Shown one piece after another: positions 13,301-26,900 of a stretch of DNA of 64,000 nucleotides. The notes under the pieces are model-generated. The model made no database searches. It had not been told where the DNA came from and worked only from the letters and a program-made list of their open reading frames with translations. Within the stretch, counting starts at the first letter, position 1; every line of letters starts with the position of its first letter. Both the position numbers and the translations under genes were made by a program. This stretch comes from Berghia stephanieae (lineage: Eukaryota > Mollusca > Gastropoda > Nudibranchia > Aeolidiidae): assembly GCA_034508935.3 (NCBI GenBank), contig CM067446.1:25015630-25079629 (forward strand), read 5' to 3'.

Positions 13301-16300
13301 TTTCATTTAATAATTTCTTCAGCTCTGTCTTTTTATTCCTGATTCCACAAATGTTAATTTGTAAAATATTCAAATGTTTGTGGAATTTCTTTGTCCCAGT
13401 AGCTGACTTTTTGCGCAGATCAGCCTGGGTACTCACTGTCTGGCGCAGACCTTTTTCGAGGCGATGTCCGAGCTCGTATGATTTCCTTTTGTTTGTCATG
13501 GCATGCTGGGGAGTCTCTGGTCTGTCTTCCCACCCTAACCTGTATTCCTTGTCAGCTGCATAACATCAGGAGTTGAGCTGCAGATGCATGTTCCTCATAT
13601 AATTAATTTTTATAGGGTTTAGCCAAGTAGCCTTCATTCTGTCTTTCCCACAGTCTCTTTCATGATTGACGGTCGCCCATTCCCCACCACCTACTGTTTC
13701 CTGGCTTGCAGTTATCTATTTCAGTTATTCTTTCTGCTTAAAGGGCCATATTTCATAAACAGAGGATCGTCACGTCCTGGGTCATTTGTGCCGATGAGAG
13801 ATTCTGTGGGCCTTAAACAAAGGGATACCAGCCCTTTCCCCTAAAAATCTCAATTTTTTAAGAAGGATACATGATTACAATCAATCACAGATAGTCATAC
13901 AGAAGACATGGGCCACAGGCCGACCAAAGAGGGAGTATAGAAGTGTTAAAGTTACAGCACTAGGAAACAAGTATGAGCTATTGGGGTAGATTAAGAAAAG
14001 TAAGGACATACAGAGGACACCACACTACAGAATGAGTGTGAGGTGGGTGGGTGAGGAGCAGAGCGTGTACCACTTACCAGTGGGTTCTGTCTCCTGCACT
14101 TTAAGAGGAAGGGGTCCCACATACTCCCTCGCCCGGTTATACCGCCGGGGACTCGGTCGCGCCCATAATAAACTCAGTAGAAACGGGGAACACCACGGGA
14201 AGGTGCTGTTATGGACACAATAATACATGAGAGGCCATATGCAGTAATCTCTGTCAGACAGGATTACGCGGCGATCAATGCACCTGGAAATGAGAGGTGT
14301 TGAGTTCGAAATGCACATCAATTTCCTTTCATCAAGTGGGACGGACCTTACAGCTCCCCACCCTCTGGAGTTCAGGTTAGTGTGTCGATTAAGTAGAGAA
14401 GCTAAAAATAACATCTAAGCACCAGCTTTCATGTGCCATTCATGTATGACCTTCACTTCTGAGTTTTCTACGGGCTTGGGACCGTCATGTTCTAGTTATT
14501 TCTTCATTAGAATGTTTTGTTGTTTTTTTAAAGCTTTCTTCTCGGGTTAAGTGGAATAGTTTGTCTACCATGTCAAGTTTTTCAGTGTCTGTAGACCTGT
14601 AAATTCTCAATCAATTAACTGAAATTAGTCAATTCATCAAATTCAAATATTTTTAAAAAGGAAAGAAAGTAAGAATTCATGAATTGTAGTTGAATGACCG
14701 TAAAGTAATTAGGAATGTTCCACAGCGCTACGCATACCTCATGGGACATTTATATTTACGATGGATATATTGCCAAGGCTAAGTGACGCTTTTTAGAATT
14801 GCTGTGTCTGAACACATCCAGTGTATTTTCACACAGCCTCCGTGAAATTATTTTTTCACTTTCCAAACCTGTCGTGATCCCAATGGTAGCCAATTTTAAC
14901 TGAGCCGCTGAGTGATAAATTTCACTGTTTCATCTAAGCCAAAATTGACCACATTTACCTGGTGGAAAGTAACAGTGTGAAAAAGTAAAATATGACCACC
15001 GGAAGTGCATTATGTAGACACCTTCAAATCGTAAGTTATATGGTTGCTACAAGCACATCTGGATTGCCTCACATTGTAAACAAACTGGTTGACCATTTCT
15101 TCACTGATTGGGTACCTTATTATAAGGAACGAGGGTTAGTACCCTAATTAATTCCCACGCAAATTAGTTTTCTGCCATTGTTTTCTCAAGCAAGCTTGCT
15201 GTTTACTATTCATTTCGATTCTTTGGATTTTTCCGCTAAGAAGAGTTTCAGTCAATTTTTATAGAGCTAGAGGTCTATGTTTGTAAAGGATCGTGTGTCA
15301 CATTCCAATGAGTCATCCTCATCTTCATTATCTAGGCATTTTCTTTGCGTGGCTGAGCGGAGTCCAGTGGTTCTTGAGATGTCAGTTCACCGCTGATGGG
15401 TATATTGTTGTCCATTGTTATGATTGATCAAATGCGTTGGCCGAATAGTTGTGTGGAAAATGAACAGCATAATTGTTTTCATATGGCTGTTGGTTGTCAC
15501 TCCAATCAAGGTGTAGCGATTAAGCGGAGATGGTGGGTGATTAAGCGGAGCGATTATATTTTTAAAAACGTGTAGCGTATAAGCGGAGTGTATGATTAAC
15601 CGATGTGCGATTAAGCGGAGTGAACTGTACTTTGAATTATGTCTGTTTTAATTGTTGCTTGTTATCCATAAAAGTGTTTCAGAAAATGAATAACTGAAAG
15701 TCAATGTTTATCCTGGTTTGGTATCGTTAAAAGGACACCAACAACTGCTTGCTAACCATTGAATAGGACAAATTTGCATCTTAAGTAATATTGCAGTAAT
15801 AGAACTTGCTACCATATTGCTACTGATTGGACAAAAGGATCAGAAAAAAAAAGAACAAATTTTACTGAACCCGAGACCAATATTGGTAAGCTTTTGTTTT
15901 GCTTAAGCTAAATGCACTACCTTTTGAGCTATCTGACATGGTCAAGTTAAAAATAAGGTCCCACAAAGAATCCCACAAAGACATTCTTATTCGTCATAAT
16001 GTTGATGCCTTTGTACATATTTATTAATATGAAATATATGGAAAGAGATTGTCAACTGTAAAAAGCTTTCAAAAACAAGTGTTGTATCATAATGGTCAGC
16101 ACTATAATATGGGAATGGGAACAATGAGAAGAGAAAATGAAATAAAAAATAATGATATCTAGTCATAATGTTTCTTATATGCCATGGGTTTTGTAATATG
16201 CTTTAGGAACAGTGCATCGGTACCATTTTTTAAACATTGGAGAATTTTCATCACAGCTGACAATATTGCCAGCAGTGGAAGCCATTGAGTCAGTCATATC

Positions 16301-17712
16301 TCTAGGATTTGCGTTGTGTTGACTTTAAAAGAAGTGAAACTATTTTGGATTAAATGATTATTATTTTATCCTGCTATGTTCAGCTCCACTTGTACTTTCA
16401 TGATGAATGGATAGTATTCAACTTAACAAGCTTCAACTTGGCTTTGGTGACTTATTTTTGGATAAATGAATTGTTCTATGATCTGCATTATTTTAAGCCA
16501 AGATGTATTTGGTATACAGTGACATTATTTAAGCACTTTACTTCATAAAAGATAACTTAATTATAGTCCTTTCATAGTTTTTTTTCCCCGACGCTTTAGT
16601 GGTAATTGGTGATAATGTGTGCTTTGTTTTTGGTATTGATTTATAATTAGATTTGATCTCGTCATGTTCACACCAAAGACTAATCTGCAATACAAAGTGA
16701 TTTTAAAGTGTGCTTAATTAAATTCACCAATAAAATTGGCACATCATTGATTAAAAATTGTCAGTATAAGGTACCTATACATGTATCATGATGGCTTATT
16801 CAAGGGTCATCAACCTATGTATTGTAAGCTGAATATTCATTCTTACTGTGGTGTGATTTGATCAATACGAGGGGTGCCTGCGCAAAGGCCGTAACGTCAA
16901 AAAATTCGATTTTTCGTTTTTTACATAAATCAACTTGGGTTGGAGTAAGGTTTATTTCTACAAAAAAATATATGCAAAAATATTAATTAATTAATTTTTA
17001 TTAATTAAAACACGAACACCGTAACGTTTTTAGACAGATAATGTGACTGCCCAAAAGCCGTAGCGTGTAATACAGACTTAAGACGCTCTAAACAGTGCCT
17101 ATCAGCCACTGCACAAAAGCCTTAACAGTAACTACCGTTTTACCGCCTGACGAAAAGGTGGAAATGCAAAGGTAAAGTTGACTGCCCAAAAACCGTATCT
17201 AGCAATAAGGCGTTTGGGCAGGCATAAAATTATGCCACCGTGGTTACAATGGCGAGCTCAATGGCCTTGACTGAATTTACGGTCTTAGAGCAGTGAAAAA
17301 TATGGGGTTGGAAATGAGAGTTAGATCAACTGAAAGACCGTAATGTGACATTGTATGAGATTCTACAATGGCTTTGATGCAATATTGTGTTACAATCTTG
17401 TAAAATTCGACTTTTAACGTTCAAGATTGATGGTGAAAGACAATTGGGTAACATTTATTCCAAGTCTCGAAATTCCCTACCTGCCAGTATCAATTACAGG
17501 ATAAGACATCACAACGTAAGGGATGGGTCAAGCTCTGGATTATGAGACGGTTTTTTTTTCTTTGCCCACCAATGAACTTGATAAGTCTTAACTATTACTT
17601 GATTGAATCTGCGTTTTGATGATTAAGGAAAGCAATCCTGATCTTTTTTTTAAAAATGTAATTTTCACCTCGTATGCATAGATCTCATCGTAGGGAAAGA
17701 GAGAGAGAGTGA

Positions 17713-17787
<75 letters not shown>

Positions 17788-19788
17788 GCAGACAAACAAA
17801 CAGACAGGCACAGAGAGAGAAAGAGAAAGTTTTTGTGTGTGTGATAGAGAAAGAGAGACTGGCAGTTAGAGAGAGAGAGAGAGAGGGAGAGAGAGAGAAT
17901 GAAAGAGGAGGCAGAGAGAAAGAGAGGGAGATTTAGAGAGGAGAAAAAGAGAGAGAAGAGAAAGAGTGAGGGAGATTTAGTGAGAGAGGAGAACGTGAGA
18001 GTGAGAGATAGAGAGTTAGTGAGAGAGAAGAGAGAGATAGAGAGTTGGTTGAGAGAGAGGAAGGGAGAGAGAGATTTGGTTAGACAGGGGAGAGAGAGTT
18101 AGTGAGAGAGGAGCGAGAGAGAGAGAGAGAGAGAGGGAGAGAGAGTTAGCGAGAGAGGAGCGAGAGAGAGAGAGAGAGGGGAGTAGTGGTAGTGCATGGC
18201 TGCAACTCCAAATTCATTTCATCAACCCAGCTTGGGAAGTCTTCCTCTGCCCTAAGAACTTTTTCATAGCCACCTACAGTTCTCGTTACTGGACAGCGGA
18301 GGACGCTGTGATTGCTGGTCTCTGGAGCTGCCCGACACTTTCACAGGCATCACTGTTCCCACGATTCCATCTGCACATATTTGATGCAGTTTTGCCATGT
18401 CCTGTTAAGGCGATTTGAGGAAACCCAGTATTTCCTGGCATTTTGGAATGCAGGCATTCTTTTGGTGGGATCTTTTATGATGTTTCCTCCTTTTGGTGTT
18501 TCCCTGCTCCACATTAGCTCCAGTTCTCTTTCACTCTGAAGTCTACCATTTTTGTTAGGTGGAAAGGTCTTCTCGATTTGAGCCTTGTTGTTGAAGATGC
18601 TCCCTTTATGATTATTTTTATAGGAATGTTATCCGTGGCTTCATCAATTCTTGCATGTATCCTTTGATTAGCGTCTTGTCTAAGACTAGGTGATGCAATG
18701 CCTCTGTGTTGGGAGCCACTGAGTTGGAGTTGACTTGAGACATCCTGTTATTATTCTCATTGATTCTCTCCATCAGATGTCAATGCTGCTTACATGTCGG
18801 CTCCTCATCCAAAAAGCATTCTCACACATAGTAGCACTGTGCCAAAGCAGACATTCTCAGTACCTGTGGTGAGGCTCCCCAGGTGGTACTTGTGAGTTTT
18901 CTCAGCAGGCTGTTTCTTCTTGCGATTCTCTTTGCAGTTCCCTCAATGTTTTGGTAATTAGCTGTCTGTCAAATGTGAGGTATTTAGGATTGGGGTTTGA
19001 AGGTAGTATTGAGTTACCACCTATGATTTTCAATTCCTTTGTTGCTTCTCGATTATTCAGGTGGAAAATTGTGGATACTGATTGGGTGATGTTCATTTTT
19101 ATTTACTACCTATCCAAGTATTGTTTCAGGCGGGAGGTGTCTTTGAGTAAAACTTCTTCAATCTCTTTCCAGTTTTTCGATCGATAGGCTAAGGCCCAGT
19201 CGTCAAGGCATCCAAGTTTGAGTGCTTGGAAGTTTGGCATTTCAGAGAAAGTTGGTGTTAAAACTGAACCTTGTATTGTCTTGTCCAGTCATGGTAGACA
19301 GCAGTTTAAGCGTCTGTCAACAGGGAATCGTTTTTTAAAGCTTTAACATCGTCCGCCTATCCAAACAGATTCGTGAGCTACAGTTAAGTCTATTAGGACT
19401 GCACCAGTTTTCTGGGGGTTTTTTTTTCTCTCAAAGCCTGCTTCAATGCATGAGGTCAGTGCAAGGACCTGTTCACGTCTGATTCTTTGTAGTCTAAAGC
19501 CCGCTTGTTATGGCAGTACGCAGGGATTTACAAATGGGTTGATTCACTCTAATACAATTATTTCCAGGAGCTTGTATAAGCAACAAAGTAAAGATATTGG
19601 TCTGTAGCTGGATGGTTCAGTCATTGGTTTGTCTGGATTTAATATGGCTATGTTTCTAAATTTGTGGGTATGTGCCCTTGTCCATGATGTCTGTCATAGT
19701 ATTTGCCAGCCAGTTTATTGTTTCTGGTCCAAAGTTAGTAATCATGTCGGGGTATAACTCATCAATGCCAACAGTTTTGCCATTTTTC

Positions 19789-19831
<43 letters not shown>

Positions 19832-20147
19832 AGAGATGAGAAAGAGAGGGAGAGAGCAGAGGAGGAGACAGAGAGAGGGAGTTGGTGAGAGAGGAGAAAG
19901 AGAGAGATTTTGTGATAAGGAGGGAGAGAGAGAGAGAGAGAGAGTTCGTGAGAGAGAAGAAAGAAAGAAAGAGAGAGAGAGTCAGTGAGAGAGAAGAGAG
20001 AGAGAGAGTTAATGAGAGAAGAGAAAGAGAGAGTCAGTTAGAGGAGAGAGAGAGAGAGTTTGAGAGAGGAGAAAGAGAGATAGAGGGAAAGAGAGAGAGT
20101 TTGAGAGAGGAGAAAGAGAGATAGAGAGAAAGAGAGATTGTTTGTGG

Positions 20148-20195
<48 letters not shown>

Positions 20196-23100
20196 GGAGT
20201 TGTTGAGTCCCTCTTTGGACGAATTACGATTATTTGCATCAGAATGAATGTTTACCATAATTTTTAAAGTCAAAAATGTGTTTAGAGCTCTGTTATTTTC
20301 TTTATTATCTCAGTGTTACGGTGTCATTTCGTACTCTTTAAACAAAGTACATCAGTCATTCACTCCTGCCCAAACACCGTATCGCAAGTTACTGTGTTAT
20401 GGCAGGCCAGAATTACGCTTAGTTGTGGTTTTTATTGCACCGTATCACTAGTTACAGCTTTTGAGCAGAATGTATTCAGGGTAATTTCTCTTGACAGCTC
20501 TGTCTTATTCCCGGTTACGGCTTTTGGGCTGCCAAACCTCCACCTAAGAACGGGATAGGCGGCATGCACTATGCAAGTAACATGATATACGGTAAAGGGG
20601 CAGAGCGATACTGTGACATTTTTCAAAAAATGTCCCTGCACAAAAGCCGTAATGAAAATAGCTACGTAAAATGCGTCGTTTTATTAAAAATGACAATCTA
20701 AAAGTGACCAGGGTCCTGACAATCAAGCAGACTATATAATCACGGTTGTATTGGTATAAAAATCATCACGATAGTCTTTGGTTAACATTTAAATTCCATC
20801 CGCAAAGTTTTGATTTGCTCTCCTGAAAAATCAACGAAATCATCGTTACGGCTTTTGCGCAGGCACCCCTCGAATATACATTTTGACATCAAATCTCACT
20901 CTTTTGATTAAATGTCCTGAATTAAATGGAAAAGTAATATGATTATAATATGAGGTCAAAGTATGTTTTTAAATATTTTAATTGCTTGGTAAATTCAATT
21001 TTCTTCCAAGAATTCCCATTCAGTAATGTGAAATTGAATTGAAGCTTCAATTTAATTACAAAAACTGATCAAATGAACGTTTCAGGTTTCCCCTTTATCA
21101 ACAAAACAGGATGAATGAAACACTACAGATGAATGAGATAATGTGGTAGCGGCGTTGTTAAGTGGATTCAGTAGTCTGTAATTCAATTATATATTTTTTT
21201 TTTAATTTATGTTTTTGTTTTCGGCTTCTTCAATTCTTTAGGGTTATGTTGATTTTATAAATATTATTGGATGTTTCTTTCAGCTCTTGACGGTTCATGG
21301 TCGCACACGGGAGCAGAAAGGTAAAAATACTGGTTTAGCAGATTGGTCTTACATCAAAGCTGTAAGGTAAGAGTGAAATTAATTAAATGAATAGCTACCA
21401 CTACCAGAATTCAGCTTTTAACACCCAATCTTACTTCTCTGGAATTTAATGAATTTTACACTTTATGAAAGGGATAAATAACTATTTAGCCATGCATCAC
21501 AGAGATGATATCTATACTAGACTCAGTGACGATAATCCTCCGCTTGTTAAATCTATTGGCAAAGCTTAAGCTTTGACTCAGAAATCATGGGACCAGATCA
21601 CACACAAGAAAAAATTACAGGAGAATGCACTAGATGGAGAAAAGAATGAGTTCAAACTGCAATTGAGTAATAGATTCCAACCTCTAGCTGATCTGGAGGA
21701 GGACATAGATGTAGAGTCACATTGGACAAAGATCAAGGAAGTCTTTATAACAACTTGTCAGGAGGTATTGGGGGGTATCAGAACGTAAAGAATGGATAAG
21801 TCCAATCACATTGGACCTTGTTGAAAAGAGGAGAACAAGGAAGGAACAAGTGAATGCAAGTCAAGCAAGGGCTTCAAGTCTGGATGCACAAGAGCAGTAT
21901 TGAGCCACAGCTAAGGAAGTCAAAAGATTTGTGAAGAAAGACAAGGAAATATTCATGAACAGACTTGCATAGAAAGCAGAACAGTCTATAGAATGGAACT
22001 CTCCTCTTATTGTCAACTTTCTGGATTACGAGAAAACTTTCGACAGTATTGACAGAGCAACATTATGGAAAATTCTGGCACATTATGGACTCCCTGAGAT
22101 GTTAGTAAACCTCATTAAGGAAATGTATGAAGGATCAAGTTGCAGGGGTTTACATGAAGATCAGCTGACAGCTTTGAAATTAAGACTGGTCTCAAGCAAG
22201 GATGCTTGCTCTCACCATTCTTGGTCATCCTTGTCAGTGATTGGCTAATGAAGGAAACCTCCAAAGGGTGAAGAACTGAGATTTAGTGGTCCCCGAACAC
22301 AGTTGGACGATCTGGATTTTGCAGATGATCTTGCTCTTCTGTCCCACACCCAGGACCAGATGCAAGCAAAAACCACGATTATAAACATCCTCTGGGAATC
22401 AATTGGTCTCAGAATTCACCGCTGCAAAGGCAAAGGTGTTAAGGATAGGTTAGCATCAAAGGGAGCAGATCTAAGTAAAAGATCAGGAACTTGAAGATAT
22501 AATCGACACTTTCTGCTATCTTGGGAGTGTAATTGACAAGGATGGAGGCACGAAGCAGAGGTGAAAGCATGGATAGGAAAGTCACAGGCTGCATTCACAT
22601 CTTTGAACAGAGTTTGGAGAACTAAAGATATCTCCCTTCAACTAAAGCTAAGACTTTTCAACTCAAATGTGAAGCCTGTCCTACTTTATGGATGTGAAAC
22701 TTGGAATGCATCGCAAGCATGTATAAGGAAAATACAAATTTTCGTTAACAGGTGCATGTGTAAGCTACTCAGAATAAAATGGATGGATAGAATTAAGAAT
22801 GAAGAAGTATGGAAAAGAACACAGCAGAAACCAGTGGGAGAGGAAATAGGAAGAAGCTGATGGAGGTGGATTGGACACGCCCTTAGAAAGAATGACTCCA
22901 CTATAACAAAGAAAGTTAAGAATGACTCCACTATAACAAAGTATTTGACTGGAACCCTCAGGGCAGAAGATCAAGGGGAAGGCCACGGGGAACATGGAGA
23001 ACAATTAAAGAAGCTGATGATAAGACATGGAACAAGATAAGAACGTTAGCTCAGGATAGAGAAGGATGGAAACTGTATGTCTGTGGCCTCTACCCTGACA

Positions 23101-23914
23101 CAGGGTGAAAAAGGCGATGGTGATAATTATGTTAAAATCTTTATCTTATACCAGTGCCTGCTCCCTGGTTTCTTAATTTGATATTTTAAAAAATAATAAT
23201 AAAGAAACTCAAATATCAGAGTCCTCTCGTGTTCAATGTTTGTGTTGTATGATGCAAGCGAAGGTTGACAGCATAAAATGTGTACTCTTGTAAAAAATAT
23301 AGGTATTAAAATTGTCCCAGTTATCTGCCTCTGTGGGGTAATAGTAGCACGTCTGACTGGTAATTTGAAGGTCTGAGGTTCGATCTCCAATCGAAGTAGA
23401 CTGTTTTTTTGGAAAGTTTTTTTTCTTTTTGTATTTTTCTTTCTTGCCAGTGCCTATCATACACACTTGTGCAGATCTTTATCTTATACCAGTGCCTGCT
23501 TCCTAGTTTCTTAATCTCTACTATTAAGAATAGATGTACACTAGAAGTAGTAATGTGATATAGGAAACTGTGATATTTCATGTTACGATTTTGTTTGAGT
23601 TTGACAGATGGACCAATACATATTTCTCCTTTTTACAAATTGCCATTATCATCACTGTTGATTATCCTGACTTTCACAGCTTACATTGCATTGTCAGATA
23701 GCAATAAGTAGTTTGATGGGGGGAAAAATGTCTGAAAGAAAGAAAAAAACACCAGGTTTTGATCTTATCGATATTAACTGATTTGCAACTTCATTTTCTT
23801 AACTGATTCGACCCTAAGCGGTCACAGCCAGTTCCTTACCCAATCCTGAGCCATTTTTTAGTGCTAGTAAATTCAGGGGAAAAAAGCATTACAAGAGAAC
23901 GAATGGATGGATTT

Positions 23915-23973
<59 letters not shown>

Positions 23974-26900
23974 AAATCATTCTCGAATAAATTGTTAATA
24001 ATAATGCATTAGATTGAAAGTTGAAACAACGTTTATTTTTTTTACCACTTGTTTGATTTGAAGAAAGATGAAAAATGACTGAAAAAAATTCATAAGACCG
24101 CACATTTGATCTCTACCAATAAACAAATATAATAAAATGATAGTTAATTAGTATTAGATATTAGCAACATATTGATAATAAAGTTTTATGCATCAGTTAA
24201 AATAATCTTTATGAAAATTATAGAGACAAATCCCGCCTTCCCTCAACCCCAAAATAAAACAAAATGAAAAAACAAAACTCAATACTGAAACAAAGGCCCA
24301 TTTAAGAGACGCCAAACAAAGTGGCAAACCAGTTGATTCAAAAATGGAAAGCCAAGACACAAAACGCGAGGCCACGTGAAAGAAACAAAACAAGAGTTAA
24401 CCAAAATTGCTGAGGACAGCGAGAATCAAATAGAGCCATTCACCATTGAAGTCATCCACGTACCTTTTAGAGCCAGGAACAACAGCCGGGCTTGACAATT
24501 TCAGCACAGAAATCATTAATACTTTGGTACAGAGACACCAAAATGGTTACTAGCCCTAATAAACAACTGCGCTCCATCATGCACAATCCCAACACTGTGG
24601 AAGTTACCATCCAGTTTCTCTCCTTAGCATCCTGTTGAACAAACGAATAATACTGGCTCAAATCACCACCACATTAGACCAACAGCTATCACTTGATCAA
24701 GTTGGATTTTGACCAGGAAGATCTTGCTACAACCAACTACTCAACTTGACCCATTCATCGAAGATGAGTTTGAAAACAAAGAATTCACTGGCATGGTATT
24801 AGTAGATCTGACAGCAGTATCAACCTTATGATCAACCATAGAAAGCTCCTCAATGTGACAAGAATAACACACAATATGAAGATTGTAAAGAATATCAAAT
24901 CCCTCTTGACCAACAGAAGATTCTTTGTAGAAATGGATAGGAGAAAAAGCAGATTTCACTTTCAGAAGAATGGCCTCCAACAAGGATCTGTTCTGGCTTC
25001 AACCATATTTAACATCTATACAAATGACCAGCCTGAGTATAAAAATATAAGGAGATTTCTGTACACAGATGACTTGTGCCTGGCAACCCAGTCCGGAAAC
25101 TTCAAAACCATTAAAGACAGACTTTCTGCATCGCTGATTACGTGACAACAAACTTTTTAAACATTAGTATTAGGCCAACTTAAGACATATTTATGGAATC
25201 ATTTAAGTGAATAATTACTGTTGACATAAACAACTAAAGCGAGCAAAGGATTTAAAAGTAATTTTGTAGTATATATAAAATATTTAGATTGATGTTTGGT
25301 GTTGATTGATATGTTTTGTGTTGGTTCACTTATAAATCAGTATTGCCTGAGAAATCCAAAGACCTATGTTGCAATTCTTTATTTATTTTAGTGTGACACT
25401 CATTGGGAAACCCGATCAGTCTGCTGATAGAGGTCTTGAAATTTTTTTTCAAGATTTGACCGGGGACCCTGTAACAGGAATACTAAAACCAATACCCAGT
25501 TTATAGGCTTTCAGGAATAGCACCACCACATATCAGGAAGGACGCATACACTAAAATACAAGGATACAAACAAGAAAGTGACACCAGACACCCTCTCTAT
25601 GACCATACCATCCAAATCAAAAGACTAAAATCAAGGAGTTGTTTTATGTTATCTGAGTCTGAGAGTATTCATCCCGACCATTCAGCCATGTTCAGAGTCC
25701 ATACGTGGAGAGAATGGGACATCTACAATAATGACACCATCCACAGCCCAACAGGAAACCCCTATGTGGAACAAAAGTATCCAGAAGAAAAAGGGTGACA
25801 CTCTATTAGGCAAGAACTAAAAGGGGAAAATCTGGCAGAACTTTTTGAAGTTGTGATTTTCGACGGACAGTCAATGTATATGCAGACACCCAATTCAGTC
25901 TACGGGACACATTTTCAGGAATGTAACTTGGAACCGATATTTACTGACACTGACTTAAGAACCTGCAGCCCAGAGGCTATGAAATGGATCCAGCATTGGT
26001 GTAAAACGATATGATGATGCAGATTAAAACAATCGTCCATCGCCAAATTCTGCATTATTTTCACCACCAGTATAACTGCCATTATGATCAGTATCATCAT
26101 CATTACTGCACTCACCACCATTGCCATTAAAAAGGGCATCGCAATAATTGGCTACCAAATTAAGCAGGCATCAACATCATCTTTTGTGTTGTAGTGCATA
26201 ATAGTATGCATGATATCGGTATAACATTTGAAATAAATTACACCCCCCCCCCTGCAAGGTTGGAAGGGCTGGTCAGAATTTACATGAGGAATATAATATG
26301 ATACCAAAGCATCTCATAATGTCAATTTTCTGACCTTAGATAATTATTTTTTTTCACCTTATTATATACTATTAGTATTGGCAATCTGCTTTAAACAATT
26401 ACTCTTTCAGTTCTGAATCGAGTCAGGTAATGTATCTGGGGGTCAGAAAAATTTATATTTAATTTTAGATTTGAATGGCAAAAACACTATTGAAATGTGC
26501 TAATATATACTCATCACTCATTTATTTATTGATGGTATTTATTTCAGGGAAGCATTGAGTATTCCTGTATTTGCCAATGGTAATATTCAGTATCTCCCGG
26601 ATGTTGCCAGATGCATGGAAGAAACTGGTGTGCAAGGAGTCATGACTGCTGGTAAAGTTTGGTGTGATACACTTTTAAACATGGTGTCTCTTGGGACTAA
26701 TCCAGATGGGGATGAGGTCAAGTAGTCAAGCATTGCACTGACTCCAAATGAGACAGGATATTGCCTTGCTTTTGGCTTGAAACTTGACTCCTATTCCCTC
26801 TCTTTGCAATGTTGCTAATCTTTGGGTTATTTCAGTTGTGAAAATTTGTTTTCATTTTATTATTACTCTTTATTTTGTTCACCTTTCAATTAGCATTAAG

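Larger units (their letters stand above)
9700..13970 (-). mobile_element. I-type LINE (APE endonuclease, RT, RNase H), minus strand
   Basis: Domain order on the minus strand: APE-type endonuclease at 13499-12963 ([10 protein letters not shown]-like start, [10 protein letters not shown] near the end); RT from ~12121 to ~10890 with [27 protein letters not shown] and YVDD; RNase H from ~10618 with YTDGSAHKG, then [15 protein letters not shown] and [14 protein letters not shown]; and a final zinc knuckle [18 protein letters not shown] near 9900. APE endonuclease plus RNase H points to the I superclade. Frames are broken in several places, for example just after GLPQGSCLS and before the RNase H segment. 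No ORF1 is recognised, so the 5' limit is uncertain (13.6-14.3 kb). The 3' end at ~9709 matches the short copy at 3510. Confidence 0.9.
16868..20872. mobile_element. 4.0-kb transposon with repeat-rich ends and possible 4-bp target duplication
   Basis: The ends are near-perfect inverted repeats of ~29 bp beginning CGAGGGGTGCCTGCGCAAA and continuing GCCGTAACG. AATA flanks both sides (16864-16867, 20873-20876). Variants of a CTGCCCAAAAGCCGTA word recur in direct orientation near 17049, 17110 and 17181 and at 20366 and 20635, and inverted near 20440 and 20513, as subterminal transposase-binding arrays do. Inside are GA microsatellites and a minus-strand LINE fragment. No transposase was found. 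Four-bp duplications occur in Sola- and Ginger-type elements, but the family is not assigned. Confidence 0.75.

Noticed and set aside
17709-20273. Frames of alternating Arg/Glu or Ser/Leu
   Set aside because: Translations of GA/CT microsatellites on either strand.
23327-23393. A functional tRNA gene
   Set aside because: Box B is good but the stems do not pair as a cloverleaf; it reads as a SINE head.
24200-25800. An active LINE
   Set aside because: Several stops, an internal gap and no endonuclease.
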